The notes: generated by a model from the sequence alone, not told the origin. Shown: positions 26,382 through 35,726, counted from the first letter of the stretch. The stretch is 64,000 nt of DNA from Syntrophomonas sp. UBA5432 (GCA_002424365.1 DIRQ01000032.1:62001-126000), one strand, 5' to 3'. Translations and numbers: made by a program.

Positions 26382-28106
26382 ATGACTGAAGTGGAAGTAT
26401 CAAATAATACGGAAACAGGAGATAGTAGCAAAACTCCGGTAAATTTTATTCAGACTATTATTAACGAAGATTTGCGTACTGGTAAAAACGGTGGGAGAGT
26501 TCATACCCGTTTTCCTCCTGAACCCAACGGTTACTTGCATATAGGACATGCCAAGTCGATTTGTCTTAATTTCGGACTGGCTGCAGCTAATAACGGTATA
26601 ACCAATTTGCGTTTTGATGATACCAATCCCAGCAAGGAAGAAGTGGAATACGTAGAATCTATTAAAACTGACGTACGCTGGCTAGGGTTTGATTGGGAAG
26701 ACCGTTTATATTATGCTTCTGATTATTTTGAACTACTATATAGTTTCGCGGTGCAGCTAATCAAGGCTGGTAAAGCATTTGTCTGTGACTTGAGTGCCCA
26801 GGAAATTAAGGACTACCGGGGAACCCTAACTGAACCAGGTAAAGAGAGTCCTTATCGCAACCGCTCGGCGGAGGAAAATCTGGATATTTTCGAACGGATG
26901 CGGGCAGGAGAATTTGAAGATGGCTCCCGGGTACTAAGGGCAAAAATAGATATGGCCTCGCCCAACCTGAATATGCGGGACCCGGTTATTTATCGTATCT
27001 TAAGGGCTACTCACCACCGTACCGGGGATAAATGGTGTATTTATCCCATGTATGACTATGCCCATCCCTTGTCTGATGCCTTGGAGGCTATTACCCATTC
27101 GGTTTGCACCCTGGAATTTGCCGACCACCGGCCTTTATATGAATGGTTTATTGATAATGTGGACTATGATGCTGCCAAATATGGGCGACCCCAGCAGATT
27201 GAATTTGCCCGCTTAAATTTAACCCATACCGTCATGAGCAAACGTAAGCTTAGGCAGCTAGTGGAAGAGGGATATGTTAATGGTTGGGATGACCCTCGTA
27301 TGCCTACTATATCAGGGTTGCGCCGACGTGGGTATACTCCGGCCTCCATCCGGGATTTCTGTGACCGTATTGGAGTAGCCAAGCGGGATAGTATGGTGGA
27401 TATAGCTTTGTTGGAACATTGTATCCGGGAAGAATTAAACCTTAAGGCACCCAGAGTTATGGCGGTTTTGCAGCCGCTTAAAGTGATAATTGATAATTAT
27501 TCGGAAGGCCAGGTGGAATGGCTGGATGCCGAAAATAACCCGGAAGACCCGGCAGCTGGGAATAGAAAGATTCCATTTTCCCGGGAAATATATATTGAGC
27601 AGGAAGATTTTAAAGAAAATCCCCCTAAGAAATTCTTCCGCCTGATTCCGGGTGGAGAAATCCGTCTTAAGAGCGCCTATATTATCAAGTGTGAACGAGT
27701 AGTTAAGGATCAACAGGGTAACATTATCGAATTACACTGCACTTATGACCCTGATTCCAAAAGTGGTGGACCTACTGCTGGTCGTAAGGTTAAGGGTACT
27801 TCCCATTGGGTTTCGGCTCTTCATGCCATCCCGGCAGAAGTGCGCCTCTATGACCATCTCTTTCTCCAGGAAGATCCGGAAGAGGATGAAGCCGGAGATT
27901 TTACCAGTAATATAAACCCGAAGTCTTTGGAAACCCTTACCTCGTGTATGTTGGAACCAAGTTTAGCTGACGCCGTGGTAGGCAACCGCTACCAGTTCAT
28001 GCGCCAAGGTTATTTCTGCGTTGATCCCGATTCCATACCTGATAAACTGGTATTTAACCGCATCGTATCCTTAAGAGACACCTGGGCTAAAATGCAGAAG
28101 AAGTAA
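26382..28106 (+). CDS. glnS: Glutaminyl-tRNA synthetase
   Basis: 574 residues, ATG 26382 behind GAGGAGG. Class I synthetase with HIGHAKS as signature 1 and VMSKRKL as signature 2; the catalytic core and C-terminal beta-barrel anticodon domain match GlnRS rather than GluRS ([31 protein letters not shown]). It charges tRNA-Gln directly. Most Firmicutes lack GlnRS and make Gln-tRNA by GatCAB amidation, so this gene probably came by transfer in this lineage; here it sits near asnS. Confidence 0.94.
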   Translation: MTEVEVSNNTETGDSSKTPVNFIQTIINEDLRTGKNGGRVHTRFPPEPNGYLHIGHAKSICLNFGLAAANNGITNLRFDDTNPSKEEVEYVESIKTDVRWLGFDWEDRLYYASDYFELLYSFAVQLIKAGKAFVCDLSAQEIKDYRGTLTEPGKESPYRNRSAEENLDIFERMRAGEFEDGSRVLRAKIDMASPNLNMRDPVIYRILRATHHRTGDKWCIYPMYDYAHPLSDALEAITHSVCTLEFADHRPLYEWFIDNVDYDAAKYGRPQQIEFARLNLTHTVMSKRKLRQLVEEGYVNGWDDPRMPTISGLRRRGYTPASIRDFCDRIGVAKRDSMVDIALLEHCIREELNLKAPRVMAVLQPLKVIIDNYSEGQVEWLDAENNPEDPAAGNRKIPFSREIYIEQEDFKENPPKKFFRLIPGGEIRLKSAYIIKCERVVKDQQGNIIELHCTYDPDSKSGGPTAGRKVKGTSHWVSALHAIPAEVRLYDHLFLQEDPEEDEAGDFTSNINPKSLETLTSCMLEPSLADAVVGNRYQFMRQGYFCVDPDSIPDKLVFNRIVSLRDTWAKMQKK

Positions 28107-28126
28107 GGATACAACTACAAAAAATT

Positions 28127-28160
28127 AAAAAAGGACGGGGTTTACATACCCTGTCTTTTT
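28127..28160. terminator. Bidirectional terminator (glnS / MBL gene)
   Basis: GACGGGGT-TTACAT-ACCCTGTC stem (one G-T pair) flanked by A-run and T-run, so it can serve both converging genes; the minus-strand gene ends within it. Confidence 0.82.
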
Positions 28161-28930
28161 ATTTCCGGGGTAAAAACGGACAAGCGATAAACCCTGCGCA
28201 TCAACGAGTTAGGCGGTTGATTAAGCTGCTCTTTCATATTCAAAAAAAGAGAAGAAACATTTTCAGGCTGTTTTACCCCGCCGTGAGCCATGAGTATGGT
28301 GGAAGAGTTGAGGGTCGCCAGTTTATCGTATGAATTCTCCATGTGAGTGGGAAACAGTACCGGTAAGGGAAGCAGCATTTTCCCTTTTACATCACAGATT
28401 ATATCGCCGATATACAGCAACGCTTCCTGCTGGTGATAAAGGACGATGTCATGCAAGGTATGTCCTGGTGTGTGCAATACGGCCCAATCTTCAAAGAAAG
28501 GAAGGACCTGCAAGTCATTAAGGAGAATGTCGGGGTGGATAATGGGGTTAAAACGCAACCGCTCCCGGTTGCGTTTATTAGTCCTGGCTACGCCCAAGGC
28601 CATATAGCAGTCCAATTTATGTTGTAGTAAACCTCCCAACCCCGAGTACCAGCGATCTACATCCTTATGGGCAGCGATGGTTGTACCGTATTTGCTTCGT
28701 AAAGTAGCGGCACCCCCGGCATGATCAGGATGCATATGGGATACAACTGCCAGCTTGATATCACTCACAGGGCGGTTAACAACGTGTCTACAATAGTCTT
28801 CAATGCGTTTAACGTCATTAAAACAGCCACTGTCGAGGAGTAGTATACGGTTATCATATTCAACTAAATATATACTTGATATGTACCCTTCAATTATATG
28901 AATGGTAAATGATGAAAAATTCATCTTCAT
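28142..28930 (-). CDS. MBL-fold metallo-hydrolase
   Basis: 262 residues, ATG 28930. The metallo-beta-lactamase fold is shown by SHMHPDHAGG (the HxHxDH metal motif), HTPGHTLHD and the late histidine in LMAHGG. The first strand region (FTIHIIEGYISSIYLVEYDNRILLLD) is typical. Such proteins hydrolyse thioesters, lactones or phosphodiesters; the substrate here cannot be read from sequence. The ribosome site (GGGGG) is rather far from the ATG, so a second ATG at 28924 could be used. Confidence 0.82.
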   Translation of the reverse strand: MKMNFSSFTIHIIEGYISSIYLVEYDNRILLLDSGCFNDVKRIEDYCRHVVNRPVSDIKLAVVSHMHPDHAGGAATLRSKYGTTIAAHKDVDRWYSGLGGLLQHKLDCYMALGVARTNKRNRERLRFNPIIHPDILLNDLQVLPFFEDWAVLHTPGHTLHDIVLYHQQEALLYIGDIICDVKGKMLLPLPVLFPTHMENSYDKLATLNSSTILMAHGGVKQPENVSSLFLNMKEQLNQPPNSLMRRVYRLSVFTPEIKRQGM

Positions 28931-29049
28931 AGATGAATTAACCCCCTATCCGGTTTCAGCACTTTAAGTTAAAGGGGAACTGCTTACCGGACTACTTTAT
29001 ATTTATATAGTATATGTTTAAATAATACCTGGCGAATAGCAGGGAATTA

Positions 29050-29140
29050 TCCTAACCCCTTACTCTAACCATTAACCAAGGTCTGAATTCGAAGTTATTT
29101 GCAAGACAACTTCGTTATCAGTGCCTATTGTCTAATTAAA
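29050..29140 (-). repeat. Dispersed repeat R1, copy E
   Basis: Minus-strand copy: GGCACTGATAACGAAGTTG, a GAAGTT...AACTTC hairpin, and a TTAGAGTAAGGGG tail. It includes the last codons of the regulator gene at 29136, so the element abuts or overlaps a coding end. Confidence 0.75.
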
Positions 29141-30104
29141 CTTCGGCTACAATTTTCCCAGTTTCACTTAAATCATAATCGCCTAATCCCTCTAATTCGG
29201 CCTTAAAAGCTGGCGAGGTAAGGACTTCCAGTACCAGCTGAAAGGGAGGCCGATTAATATCTTCCTTTTTAATTACTAGTTCATATCTTTCCCGACGTAA
29301 AGGGATAAAATCAACATCTCGTACCTGCATGGAGGCTTTTTCACTGCCTACACCAACATCTACGATTCTGCGGGAGACAGCACTGGCAACTGCAAGGGAG
29401 GAAAACTCCAGGTTTTCATAGCCCGTAACCAACTGGTGGTTAATTCCCAGGACACGAAACTGCTCATCGATAAGCACCCTGGTTCCGGATCCGGCTTCAC
29501 GGTTAACGAAACGAATATCAGGCCGTATTAAGTCTTCCCACTTTTGTATGTTTTTCGGGTTTCCCCGGGCTACATAAAACCCCTGCATACGATAGCCTAA
29601 GTGGATAACGATAGCTGGAATACCAGGTAACAGGCGGCGAACATAGGGTATATTATAGGAATCACTGTCACTGTCCCAAAGATGAATAGCTACCAGGTCC
29701 GCTCTATCCTGATAAAGTGCTAGCAGTCCGGCAAAGCTACCCAGGTTTTGTCGATAGGCCCGCACCCCTGTAGGGTGATGTTCCAGGTGACGACCAAGTA
29801 TATCCAGGGAAAGATCTTGTCCGCAGATAATTAATCCGGGAGCTCGATTGGTAGTTTCAACAGCTAATAACGGTGATTCCATTAGAGAAACCGGGGTAGT
29901 GGCCAAATGTTCATTGGGAGCAGGCTCATTCCCTTTACCTTTGTTGATATAATCTTGCAAATCCTGGCGGTCAATTCTAATTTTTTTACCAACCCGGTAA
30001 GCTGGAAGCTCGTCCCGTTTTACCATTTCGTAGACGGTATACTTGCTTATTTTAAGTATTTCAGCGACTTCTGCTGGGGTAAGTGGATTACTTTCTTTAG
30101 GCAT
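29136..30104 (-). CDS. HTH regulator with PBP-like domain (Mo/W)
   Basis: 322 residues, ATG 30104 behind AAAAGGAGG. The N-terminus (about 1-57) is an excisionase/MerR-type helix-turn-helix (TPAEVAEILKISKYTVYEMVKR ... GKKIRIDRQDL). After a linker, residues about 90-320 form a periplasmic-binding-protein-like domain (LDILGRHLE, VNREAGSGTRVLID, VASAVSRRIVDVGVG), like ModA-related ligand-binding regulators. It is divergent from modABC with 445 nt between, so I infer it senses molybdate, tungstate or Mo-cofactor and controls the transporter. It is not a classical ModE. Confidence 0.78.
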   Translation of the reverse strand: MPKESNPLTPAEVAEILKISKYTVYEMVKRDELPAYRVGKKIRIDRQDLQDYINKGKGNEPAPNEHLATTPVSLMESPLLAVETTNRAPGLIICGQDLSLDILGRHLEHHPTGVRAYRQNLGSFAGLLALYQDRADLVAIHLWDSDSDSYNIPYVRRLLPGIPAIVIHLGYRMQGFYVARGNPKNIQKWEDLIRPDIRFVNREAGSGTRVLIDEQFRVLGINHQLVTGYENLEFSSLAVASAVSRRIVDVGVGSEKASMQVRDVDFIPLRRERYELVIKKEDINRPPFQLVLEVLTSPAFKAELEGLGDYDLSETGKIVAEV

Positions 30105-30549
30105 GAGCGACCTCCTTTTCTTTACTTAAAAAACAGACATTAAACTAAATATATTCTAGGGATAAACTTGGTCTATATATACGTTTATATATGATTTAGG
30201 TTTTGCTAACATAATTGAACGAATACTTACTAAGTTACATTTTAAAAGCATTTTATTTATGTAATCGTTTTGATGTTATGTTATATTATGTTTAGTTATA
30301 TTTAATTGAAAGCTGTTTATATCGGTCGAATAATTTAGTTTAGTCGAGTTTATTTTATATAAATGAAGTTACTATTGTTAATTATCCTTAATTGTAAATC
30401 AGATGGCAATAAAATGCTATTCCTACCCTAAAGTTTAGACCGTTTAAGGGCTATTAAAGATTATAAGAAGTTGATGAAAGGAGGGTTTATAAAGAACCGG
30501 ATTTTACAAGGAAAGTAAGATTTTAAACTATATTGAGGAGGAAGAGGAG
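30105..30549. promoter_or_regulatory. Regulator/modABC divergent control region
   Basis: 445 nt of very AT-rich DNA. Three 10-bp direct repeats, TTATGTTATA, TTATGTTTAG and TTATATTTAA, lie end to end at 30276-30305, one helical turn apart. An imperfect palindrome, TATATATACGTTTATATA, is at about 30172-30190. I looked for a Moco riboswitch and do not see one. The direct repeats are good candidates for the operator of the neighbouring HTH regulator. Confidence 0.5.
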
Positions 30550-31368
30550 ATGCGTAATTTTACATCCAGGAAATGGTTGATTGCTGGCCTTATTATGGTA
30601 TTTCTGGCCGTTGCTCTAGTAGGCTGTGGTAACCAGGACGCTGATACATCTAAGGAACCTGAACAACAGCAAAGCACTGAGCCGGTAAATCTATTAGTAT
30701 CAGCTGCTGCCAGCTTGACTGATGCGATGGCTGATATTGAGAAGGCGTATCAGGAAGAACACTCGAATGTAAGCTTTGATTTTAACCTGAGCTCTTCTGG
30801 TTCTTTGCAGGAGCAGATTGCAAACGGAGCTCCGGCTGATGTATTTATCTCTGCTGCCAAGGGTAAAATGGATGCTTTAGACGAAAAAGATTTAATTGTA
30901 AAAGAGACTCGTAAAGACATAGTTAAAAACACTCTAGTTTTGGTCGTAGCCAAGGATAATGATTTTATTAAAAACTTTGAGGATTTGGAAAAAGCCAAAA
31001 CCATTGCTATGGGTGAACCAGAATCAGTCCCGGCAGGTAAATATGCTTCTGAGACCTTGACCAGTCTTAATTTATTGGACAAAGTACAAAGTAAACTGGT
31101 TTATGCCAAGGATGTGCGCCAGGTATTGGCTTACGTGGAAAGTGGCGATGCCGAAGCTGGTTTAGTGTATCAGACTGATGCTAACATATCGGACAAGGTT
31201 AAAGTGGCGGCAGTAGCCGATGCCAGTCTGCATTCCTCCCTGGTTTATCCGGTAGCAGTAGTCAAGGATAGTAAAAACCAGGAAGAAGCCAAAGCTTTTG
31301 TAGATTTCTTAAGTAGTGATAAAGCAGCAGCTGTCTTCGAGAAATATGGCTTTACTATGGTAAAATAG
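30550..31368 (+). CDS. modA: Molybdate ABC transporter binding protein
   Basis: 272 residues, ATG 30550 behind GAGGAGGAAGAGGAG. A lipoprotein: signal peptide with lipobox LVGC, modified cysteine C26. The mature part has ModA hallmarks (SAAASLTDAM, SSGSLQEQIANGAPADVF, AGLVYQTDA). It binds molybdate (possibly also tungstate) outside the cell and delivers it to ModB. It is followed by modB after a hairpin. Confidence 0.93.
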   Translation: MRNFTSRKWLIAGLIMVFLAVALVGCGNQDADTSKEPEQQQSTEPVNLLVSAAASLTDAMADIEKAYQEEHSNVSFDFNLSSSGSLQEQIANGAPADVFISAAKGKMDALDEKDLIVKETRKDIVKNTLVLVVAKDNDFIKNFEDLEKAKTIAMGEPESVPAGKYASETLTSLNLLDKVQSKLVYAKDVRQVLAYVESGDAEAGLVYQTDANISDKVKVAAVADASLHSSLVYPVAVVKDSKNQEEAKAFVDFLSSDKAAAVFEKYGFTMVK

Positions 31369-31378
31369 GCAAACCTAC

Positions 31379-31415
31379 ACCCGGTATCCAGTCAAGATGC
31401 GACTGAGTACCGGGT
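31379..31415 (+). other. modA-modB intergenic hairpin
   Basis: ACCCGGTA ... TACCGGGT with an inner CAGTC/GACTG stem and no T-run. It may stabilise modA mRNA, so that the binding protein is made in excess over modBC. Confidence 0.7.
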
Positions 31416-31472
31416 AATTGTTGTTAGCCCTCTGGATAGAGGGAGGAGAATTTAAGGAAACAGGTAAAAATA

Positions 31473-32177
31473 ATGGCAGTTATGGATCTTAATCCACTTT
31501 GGATATCATTAAAAACAGCATTGGTAGCAACCGCCATCACTTTTATCCTGGGTATTATAGTAGCCCGCTGGATGGCGGGGCGTGAATTCAAGGGCAAAAG
31601 CCTATTAGATGGAATATTTATTCTACCTCTAGTTCTACCACCTACGGTAGTAGGTTTTATCTTGTTGTGGATTCTGGGAAGAAACGGCTGGTTGGGGTCA
31701 TTCTTCTTTGAAATAGGGCGACCGGTAGTTTTCTCCTGGTCGGCAACAGTTATTGCTGCTGCCGTAGTATCGTTTCCCTTAATGTACCAGACCGCCCGCG
31801 GAGCTTTTGAACAGATTGATGCTAATATCGAGGATGCTGCCCGTACTCTGGGGGCTTCAGAGGGGACTGTTTTCTGGCGGATTACTATACCTATGGCCTG
31901 GCCGGGGATAGCAGCGGGTACTATTTTGGCCTTTGCCCGTTCCCTGGGGGAATTCGGAGCTACCCTGATGCTGGCTGGAAATATTCCGGGCCGAACCCAG
32001 ACTATACCAGTAGCTATATATTTTCTGGTAGAGGGCGGAAAGCAGCAGCAAGCCTTAATTTGGGTAATGGTGATTTTATTAATTTCTTTTGCCAGCATAG
32101 TAGCTTTAAACTACTGGAAAAAATATCAACGCCGCTTTAGCAGTCGCTTGGTCAGGGAGGTGACTGCTGATTCTTAG
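31473..32177 (+). CDS. modB: Molybdate ABC transporter permease
   Basis: 234 residues, ATG 31473; five or six membrane helices. The EAA-loop that contacts the ATPase is visible (EDAARTLGASEGTVFWRITIPMAWPGI), along with LPPTVVGF and ARSLGEFGAT, typical of ModB. Its ribosome site is weak (AAGGAAACAGG), and the preceding hairpin suggests read-through from modA. It overlaps the start of modC. Confidence 0.93.
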   Translation: MAVMDLNPLWISLKTALVATAITFILGIIVARWMAGREFKGKSLLDGIFILPLVLPPTVVGFILLWILGRNGWLGSFFFEIGRPVVFSWSATVIAAAVVSFPLMYQTARGAFEQIDANIEDAARTLGASEGTVFWRITIPMAWPGIAAGTILAFARSLGEFGATLMLAGNIPGRTQTIPVAIYFLVEGGKQQQALIWVMVILLISFASIVALNYWKKYQRRFSSRLVREVTADS

Positions 32178-33231
32178 CATAGATATTAAGAAATCCCTGC
32201 CCGAATTTAAATTGGAGGTGAACTTTACGGTTGGCCAGGAAATAATGGCTATTTTAGGTCCCTCCGGTTGTGGCAAAACTATGACATTAAAGTGTATAGC
32301 TGGTCTAATGACTCCTAACCAGGGCAGCATTATTTTAGACAAACAGGTTTTATATGATAGCCAGCAACGAATTAACTTGCCGGCTCGTGAACGTAAGATT
32401 GGCTTCCTTTTCCAAAATTATGCCCTGTTTCCCCACCTGACCGTTCATGAAAATATAGCCTTTGGGATAAGACAGTTACCGGTTGCCCAAAGAAATGAAC
32501 GGGTACAGCAACTGTTAGGTAAGATGAGGTTGGACCGTTTCGGGCATCGATACCCGGTGGAGTTATCCGGGGGGCAGCAACAGAGGGTAGCTTTGGCCCG
32601 CGCCATGGCGCCGGAACCGGAAGTATTGCTACTGGACGAGCCTTTTTCCGCCCTCGATACCCAGGTAAAGGAACAGCTGGAAGCAGAGCTATTGGAAATA
32701 CAGTCTGATTTCCAGGGACATGTGCTTTTTGTTACCCATAACTTGGCGGAAGCCTATCGTTTAAGTAGTAAAATGGCAGTTTATGAAACTGGTGGTTTGC
32801 TACAGTGGGGTGAGCGCCAAACTATTATCGAGCGCCCGGTCAATGAAAAAGTAGCCCGTCTAACCGGAATGGAAAACATATTTGATGGTATAGTAAGCGG
32901 AATTGAAGGCTCCAGGGTGGATATCCGCTTGGGGACAGGTTATTTAAGTTTGTACCCCGATAATCTTAATCGATTGGTGGTTAACCAGGAAATATCTATA
33001 GCTATACGCCCGGAATACGTCAAATTGGCTGATAGCCAAGATAAGAACTGCCTTACCGCAGAGCTCATTGATGGCAAGGAGGAACTTTCATTTTATAGCT
33101 ATACCTTCCAATTCCAGGAGGGAACAAATATTAAAGTACACATTTCTAAAAGTGCAGGACCAGGACTGGAAAATGGTAATACCTATCGTCTTTATTTGCC
33201 GTCGGAAAACCTGGTTATACTCGGAGAGTAG
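32167..33231 (+). CDS. modC: Molybdate ABC transporter ATPase (non-AUG start)
   Basis: 354 residues if started at CTG 32167. The first TTG (32212) would cut off the conserved first strand; the in-frame stretch LSIDIKKSLPEFKLEVNF before it clearly belongs to ModC, and no ATG, GTG or TTG lies between the stop at 32161 and 32212. GGGAGG (32155-32160) sits 6 nt before CTG 32167 (ATT 32170 is the alternative). Walker A GPSGCGKT (31-38), signature LSGGQQQRV, Walker B LLLDEP and the switch His (VTHN) are all present; a TOBE domain (about residues 285-350) follows the ATPase. The coding ends of modB and modC overlap by about 11 nt. Confidence 0.88.
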   Translation: MILSIDIKKSLPEFKLEVNFTVGQEIMAILGPSGCGKTMTLKCIAGLMTPNQGSIILDKQVLYDSQQRINLPARERKIGFLFQNYALFPHLTVHENIAFGIRQLPVAQRNERVQQLLGKMRLDRFGHRYPVELSGGQQQRVALARAMAPEPEVLLLDEPFSALDTQVKEQLEAELLEIQSDFQGHVLFVTHNLAEAYRLSSKMAVYETGGLLQWGERQTIIERPVNEKVARLTGMENIFDGIVSGIEGSRVDIRLGTGYLSLYPDNLNRLVVNQEISIAIRPEYVKLADSQDKNCLTAELIDGKEELSFYSYTFQFQEGTNIKVHISKSAGPGLENGNTYRLYLPSENLVILGE

Positions 33232-33279
33232 GTGTGTAAGCAGGGTGTAACTAACCGACCATTCTTTTATATACTCTGC

Positions 33280-34104
33280 TTACTCCCTACTTTTTCTAAA
33301 GAAGGAGAGGGTGGCATTAATTTCTCCACCAATTAGAATTACCATACTGCTTAAATAGAGCCAGAGAAGCAGAATTATAATGCCGCCAATACTGCCATAG
33401 GTTCGGGTGAAGTTAGCAAACTGGTTAATATAGAATGAAAAGGCCCAGGAGGTTACTACCCAACCTAGACTCGAGAAAACTGCTCCCGGTATAGTTTCCC
33501 GAAAACGGATTTTTTTATTGGGAGCATAACGATAAAAAAACATAAACACCACCAGCATTACCGCTAGCGGCAGCAGGAAACGATAAAGCTGCCAGCTCTT
33601 CATAAAAAGCTCACTATACCCCAGGTAGGTAACCAGGGTCTGCCCCAGCAACTTGCCCAAGACCAGGAGTACAAAAGCCAGGATTATTACCAGGGCCAGG
33701 CCGATGGTGAAAATAATGGACATACCCCGTACCTTCCAGAACGGCCGGGTTTCGCTCTCATCATAAGCCTTATTAATACCGCGGATAACAGCATTGATGC
33801 CGTTGGAAGAGGCCCAGATGGTAAAAAGTGCGCCCAGCGATAAAAGGGTCTGGCGACTGGAGCTTAGCGTTTGGCGTAGCACCTCTATAACCACCTTATA
33901 TGCATCAGCAGGTAGAAAACGGGATAGATTATTTAAGGCCTCTTCGCTGGTAATAGGAGTATAACTTAAAAGGGTCAAGAGGAAGATAAGGAAAGGGAAA
34001 AAAGCCAGGATCAGGTAATAGGTTAGCTGAGCTCCCAGGGCTGGAACCTCGTGCTCCTGGAACCTTTGGTAGAAGTCTTTTAGCATTTCATAGCCTTTTA
34101 TCAT
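33280..34104 (-). CDS. YihY/BrkB-family membrane protein
   Basis: 274 residues, ATG 34104 behind GGAGG. Six membrane helices and the family signatures ALGAQLTYYLILAFFPFLIFLL, SSNGINAVIRGINKAYDE and the C-terminal GGIIILLLWLYLSSMVILIGGEINA. Members were once annotated as RNase BN, which is no longer accepted; they are likely envelope transport or integrity proteins. It is convergent with modC and ends 49 nt after it, with no strong terminator visible between. Confidence 0.9.
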   Translation of the reverse strand: MIKGYEMLKDFYQRFQEHEVPALGAQLTYYLILAFFPFLIFLLTLLSYTPITSEEALNNLSRFLPADAYKVVIEVLRQTLSSSRQTLLSLGALFTIWASSNGINAVIRGINKAYDESETRPFWKVRGMSIIFTIGLALVIILAFVLLVLGKLLGQTLVTYLGYSELFMKSWQLYRFLLPLAVMLVVFMFFYRYAPNKKIRFRETIPGAVFSSLGWVVTSWAFSFYINQFANFTRTYGSIGGIIILLLWLYLSSMVILIGGEINATLSFFRKSRE

Positions 34105-34460
34105 CTATACCTCCACTACGCTGGTCCTAAATAAGCCTTTCTAAAGGGAGTAATCACCTACCTCCCCCGTTATTCGCTAATTACCTCAATATTTCCCTTT
34201 TTTACCGCAACACATGAGTCTGCCCCTGCAATCCTTACGCCTAACCCTAAACTCCTTACCCCTCACTCTAAACAACTATCAAGCTTAGGAAATAACACCA
34301 TTTGCTATCTTGATGCTATTTTCCATATTAGTCTTGTATTAGATTTACTACAATTTCAAATACTTATGTATATAACAATTTTTCCAAGTTCAGCCTGTAT
34401 TAAATATTAAAAAATATAGTATATAATCTATATATATGCCGAAAGGAGTTGAGGAAAAAG
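34105..34460. other. Intergenic region with R1 copy and promoter
   Basis: About 355 nt without a gene. R1 copy F (minus orientation) occupies about 34240-34300. Next to it is a CACATGAGTCTGCCCCTGC fragment similar to one at 25388. A -10-like TATAAT at about 34421 in a very AT-rich stretch probably drives the small gene and the storage-protein gene. Confidence 0.5.
34240..34300 (-). repeat. Dispersed repeat R1, copy F
   Basis: Reverse orientation; TAGTTGTTTAGAGTGAGGGG with a degenerate AATAAC head. Partial copy. Confidence 0.65.
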
Positions 34461-34679
34461 ATGGGGAATGCCAAAATATTTATTAGAGAGAGACGCAAAG
34501 TCTCCGAAGGTGAGAAAAAGCCACGTTACTCTGTAGTTGGTGTAGCAGGAACTGATTTAAAAATTCACGTCAAACATATTAGAAAGGCAGAGATTGATCA
34601 AATCGCCGCTGCCTTGGGAGCAGAAATTGTCTTCCTGACTGCCGGCAAGGATGAAGCTGAAGTCGAGGTTGATGACTAG
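34461..34679 (+). CDS. Small protein beside Mo-storage homologue
   Basis: 72 residues from ATG 34461 (GAGG six bases before; the frame also extends to a TTG at 34449). Sequence MGNAKIFIRERRKVSEGEKK followed by a short alpha/beta region (VVGVAGTDLKIHVKHIRKAEIDQIAAALGAEI in pieces) and an acidic tail (EAEVEVDD). I do not recognise a family. It ends 16 nt before the storage-protein gene and is surely co-transcribed, so it may be a partner, chaperone or metal-handling accessory. Confidence 0.6.
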   Translation: MGNAKIFIRERRKVSEGEKKPRYSVVGVAGTDLKIHVKHIRKAEIDQIAAALGAEIVFLTAGKDEAEVEVDD

Positions 34680-34695
34680 AAAGGCAGGTTCGTAA

Positions 34696-35532
34696 GTGAT
34701 GGCTCTTATTCGCGAGAGAGACAGCAAGCGCCTGCACATAAAAAGCAAACTTATGGGCGAATCCCTGGTAGGCAAAAGCTTTATCCAAAGCCTGGAATAT
34801 GGAGAGCAGTTTCGGGCCTTGCCAGATGTTAACGTACTTAAAATTGGAGGCCAGAGTATTACTGATTTGGGTGCCACTGCTGTACTGCCGGTACTGCAAG
34901 AAATCGTTGATAACGCTGACCAGCATAAAACGATTATTTCTACCGGCGGAGGAACCCGTTCCCGCCACGTATATGCTATAGCTATGGAATTAGGTATGCC
35001 CACCGGAGTGATATCCAAACTTGGCCAGAGTGTATCCGAACAAAACGCCCTTATGATATCAACTCTACTTATGCCCCATGGAGGTATCAAAGTAGGACAC
35101 GATGATATACCCAAACTGGCAGCCTATTTTAACCAGGGTTGTATCCCGGTCATTCATGGTATGCCACCGTATGGTTATTGGGAGCACTTGCCTCGGGAAG
35201 GGCGACTGCCTCCCAATCGTACCGATATGGGAGCTTATCTCCTGGCTGAAGTAATCGGGGCTAAACATTGTATATTTGTTAAAGATGAAGATGGCCTGTA
35301 CACGGATAATCCCAAGGTTAACCCAGAGGCTGAATTCATTCCCCGTATAGGTGCCGGCGAACTTATCGAAAAAGACCTGGATGACCTGATAATAGAGCGT
35401 ACGGTGCTGGATATGATTATCCGTTCTCATAATGTGAATGAGGTACAGATAATAAACGGTCTTAAACCAGGTAATATTACTCGTGCTCTGAATGGAGAAC
35501 ACGTGGGAACCATAATATTTAAGGATGCTTAA
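34696..35532 (+). CDS. Molybdenum storage protein homologue (AAK fold)
   Basis: 278 residues, GTG start region with ATG-type alternative at 34699; the track frame begins at 34696. Amino-acid-kinase fold related to UMP kinase but matching the MosA/MosB subunits of nitrogen-fixing bacteria: VLKIGGQSITDLG, STGGGTRSRHVYAIA, HGMPPYGYWE, LPPNRTDMGAYLLAE, FVKDEDGLYTDNPK, IINGLKPGNITRAL and HVGTIIF. MoSto stores polyoxomolybdate clusters in an ATP-driven way in a hexameric cage. Only one subunit gene is present, so a homohexamer is likely. A plain UMP kinase is much less likely, given the MPPY and KDEDGLYT signatures. It lies between modABC and a TOBE-protein operon. Confidence 0.85.
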   Translation: MMALIRERDSKRLHIKSKLMGESLVGKSFIQSLEYGEQFRALPDVNVLKIGGQSITDLGATAVLPVLQEIVDNADQHKTIISTGGGTRSRHVYAIAMELGMPTGVISKLGQSVSEQNALMISTLLMPHGGIKVGHDDIPKLAAYFNQGCIPVIHGMPPYGYWEHLPREGRLPPNRTDMGAYLLAEVIGAKHCIFVKDEDGLYTDNPKVNPEAEFIPRIGAGELIEKDLDDLIIERTVLDMIIRSHNVNEVQIINGLKPGNITRALNGEHVGTIIFKDA

Positions 35533-35537
35533 TTGTG

Positions 35538-35631
35538 GAAATAGCGTTGATAACAAAGTTGTTTTGCAAATAACTTAGCAATGTAGAACTTGATGGAATT
35601 GTCTAGAGTGAGGAGTTACGGGTGAGGATAC
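35538..35631 (+). repeat. Dispersed repeat R1, copy B
   Basis: GCGTTGATAACAAAGTTGTT, an AAGTT...AACTT core and an ATTGTCTAGAGTGAGGAG tail, six bases after the storage-protein stop. Confidence 0.78.
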
Positions 35632-35726
35632 TTTTTTACTCTGCTGTCCTTGCTCCTCCTCGTCTATGACAATTGTAGATAGGTTGTTATTTGCGTTTGA
35701 CTTGGCAGATATAGGTGATTAATTCT

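Noticed and set aside
30105..30549. Moco riboswitch upstream of modA
   Set aside because: The leader is AT-rich and I cannot draw the conserved stems; direct repeats fit a protein operator better.
34696..35532. Uridylate kinase (pyrH)
   Set aside because: The MPPYGYWE, LPPNRTD and FVKDEDGLYT motifs match molybdenum storage proteins; the genetic setting is molybdate transport.
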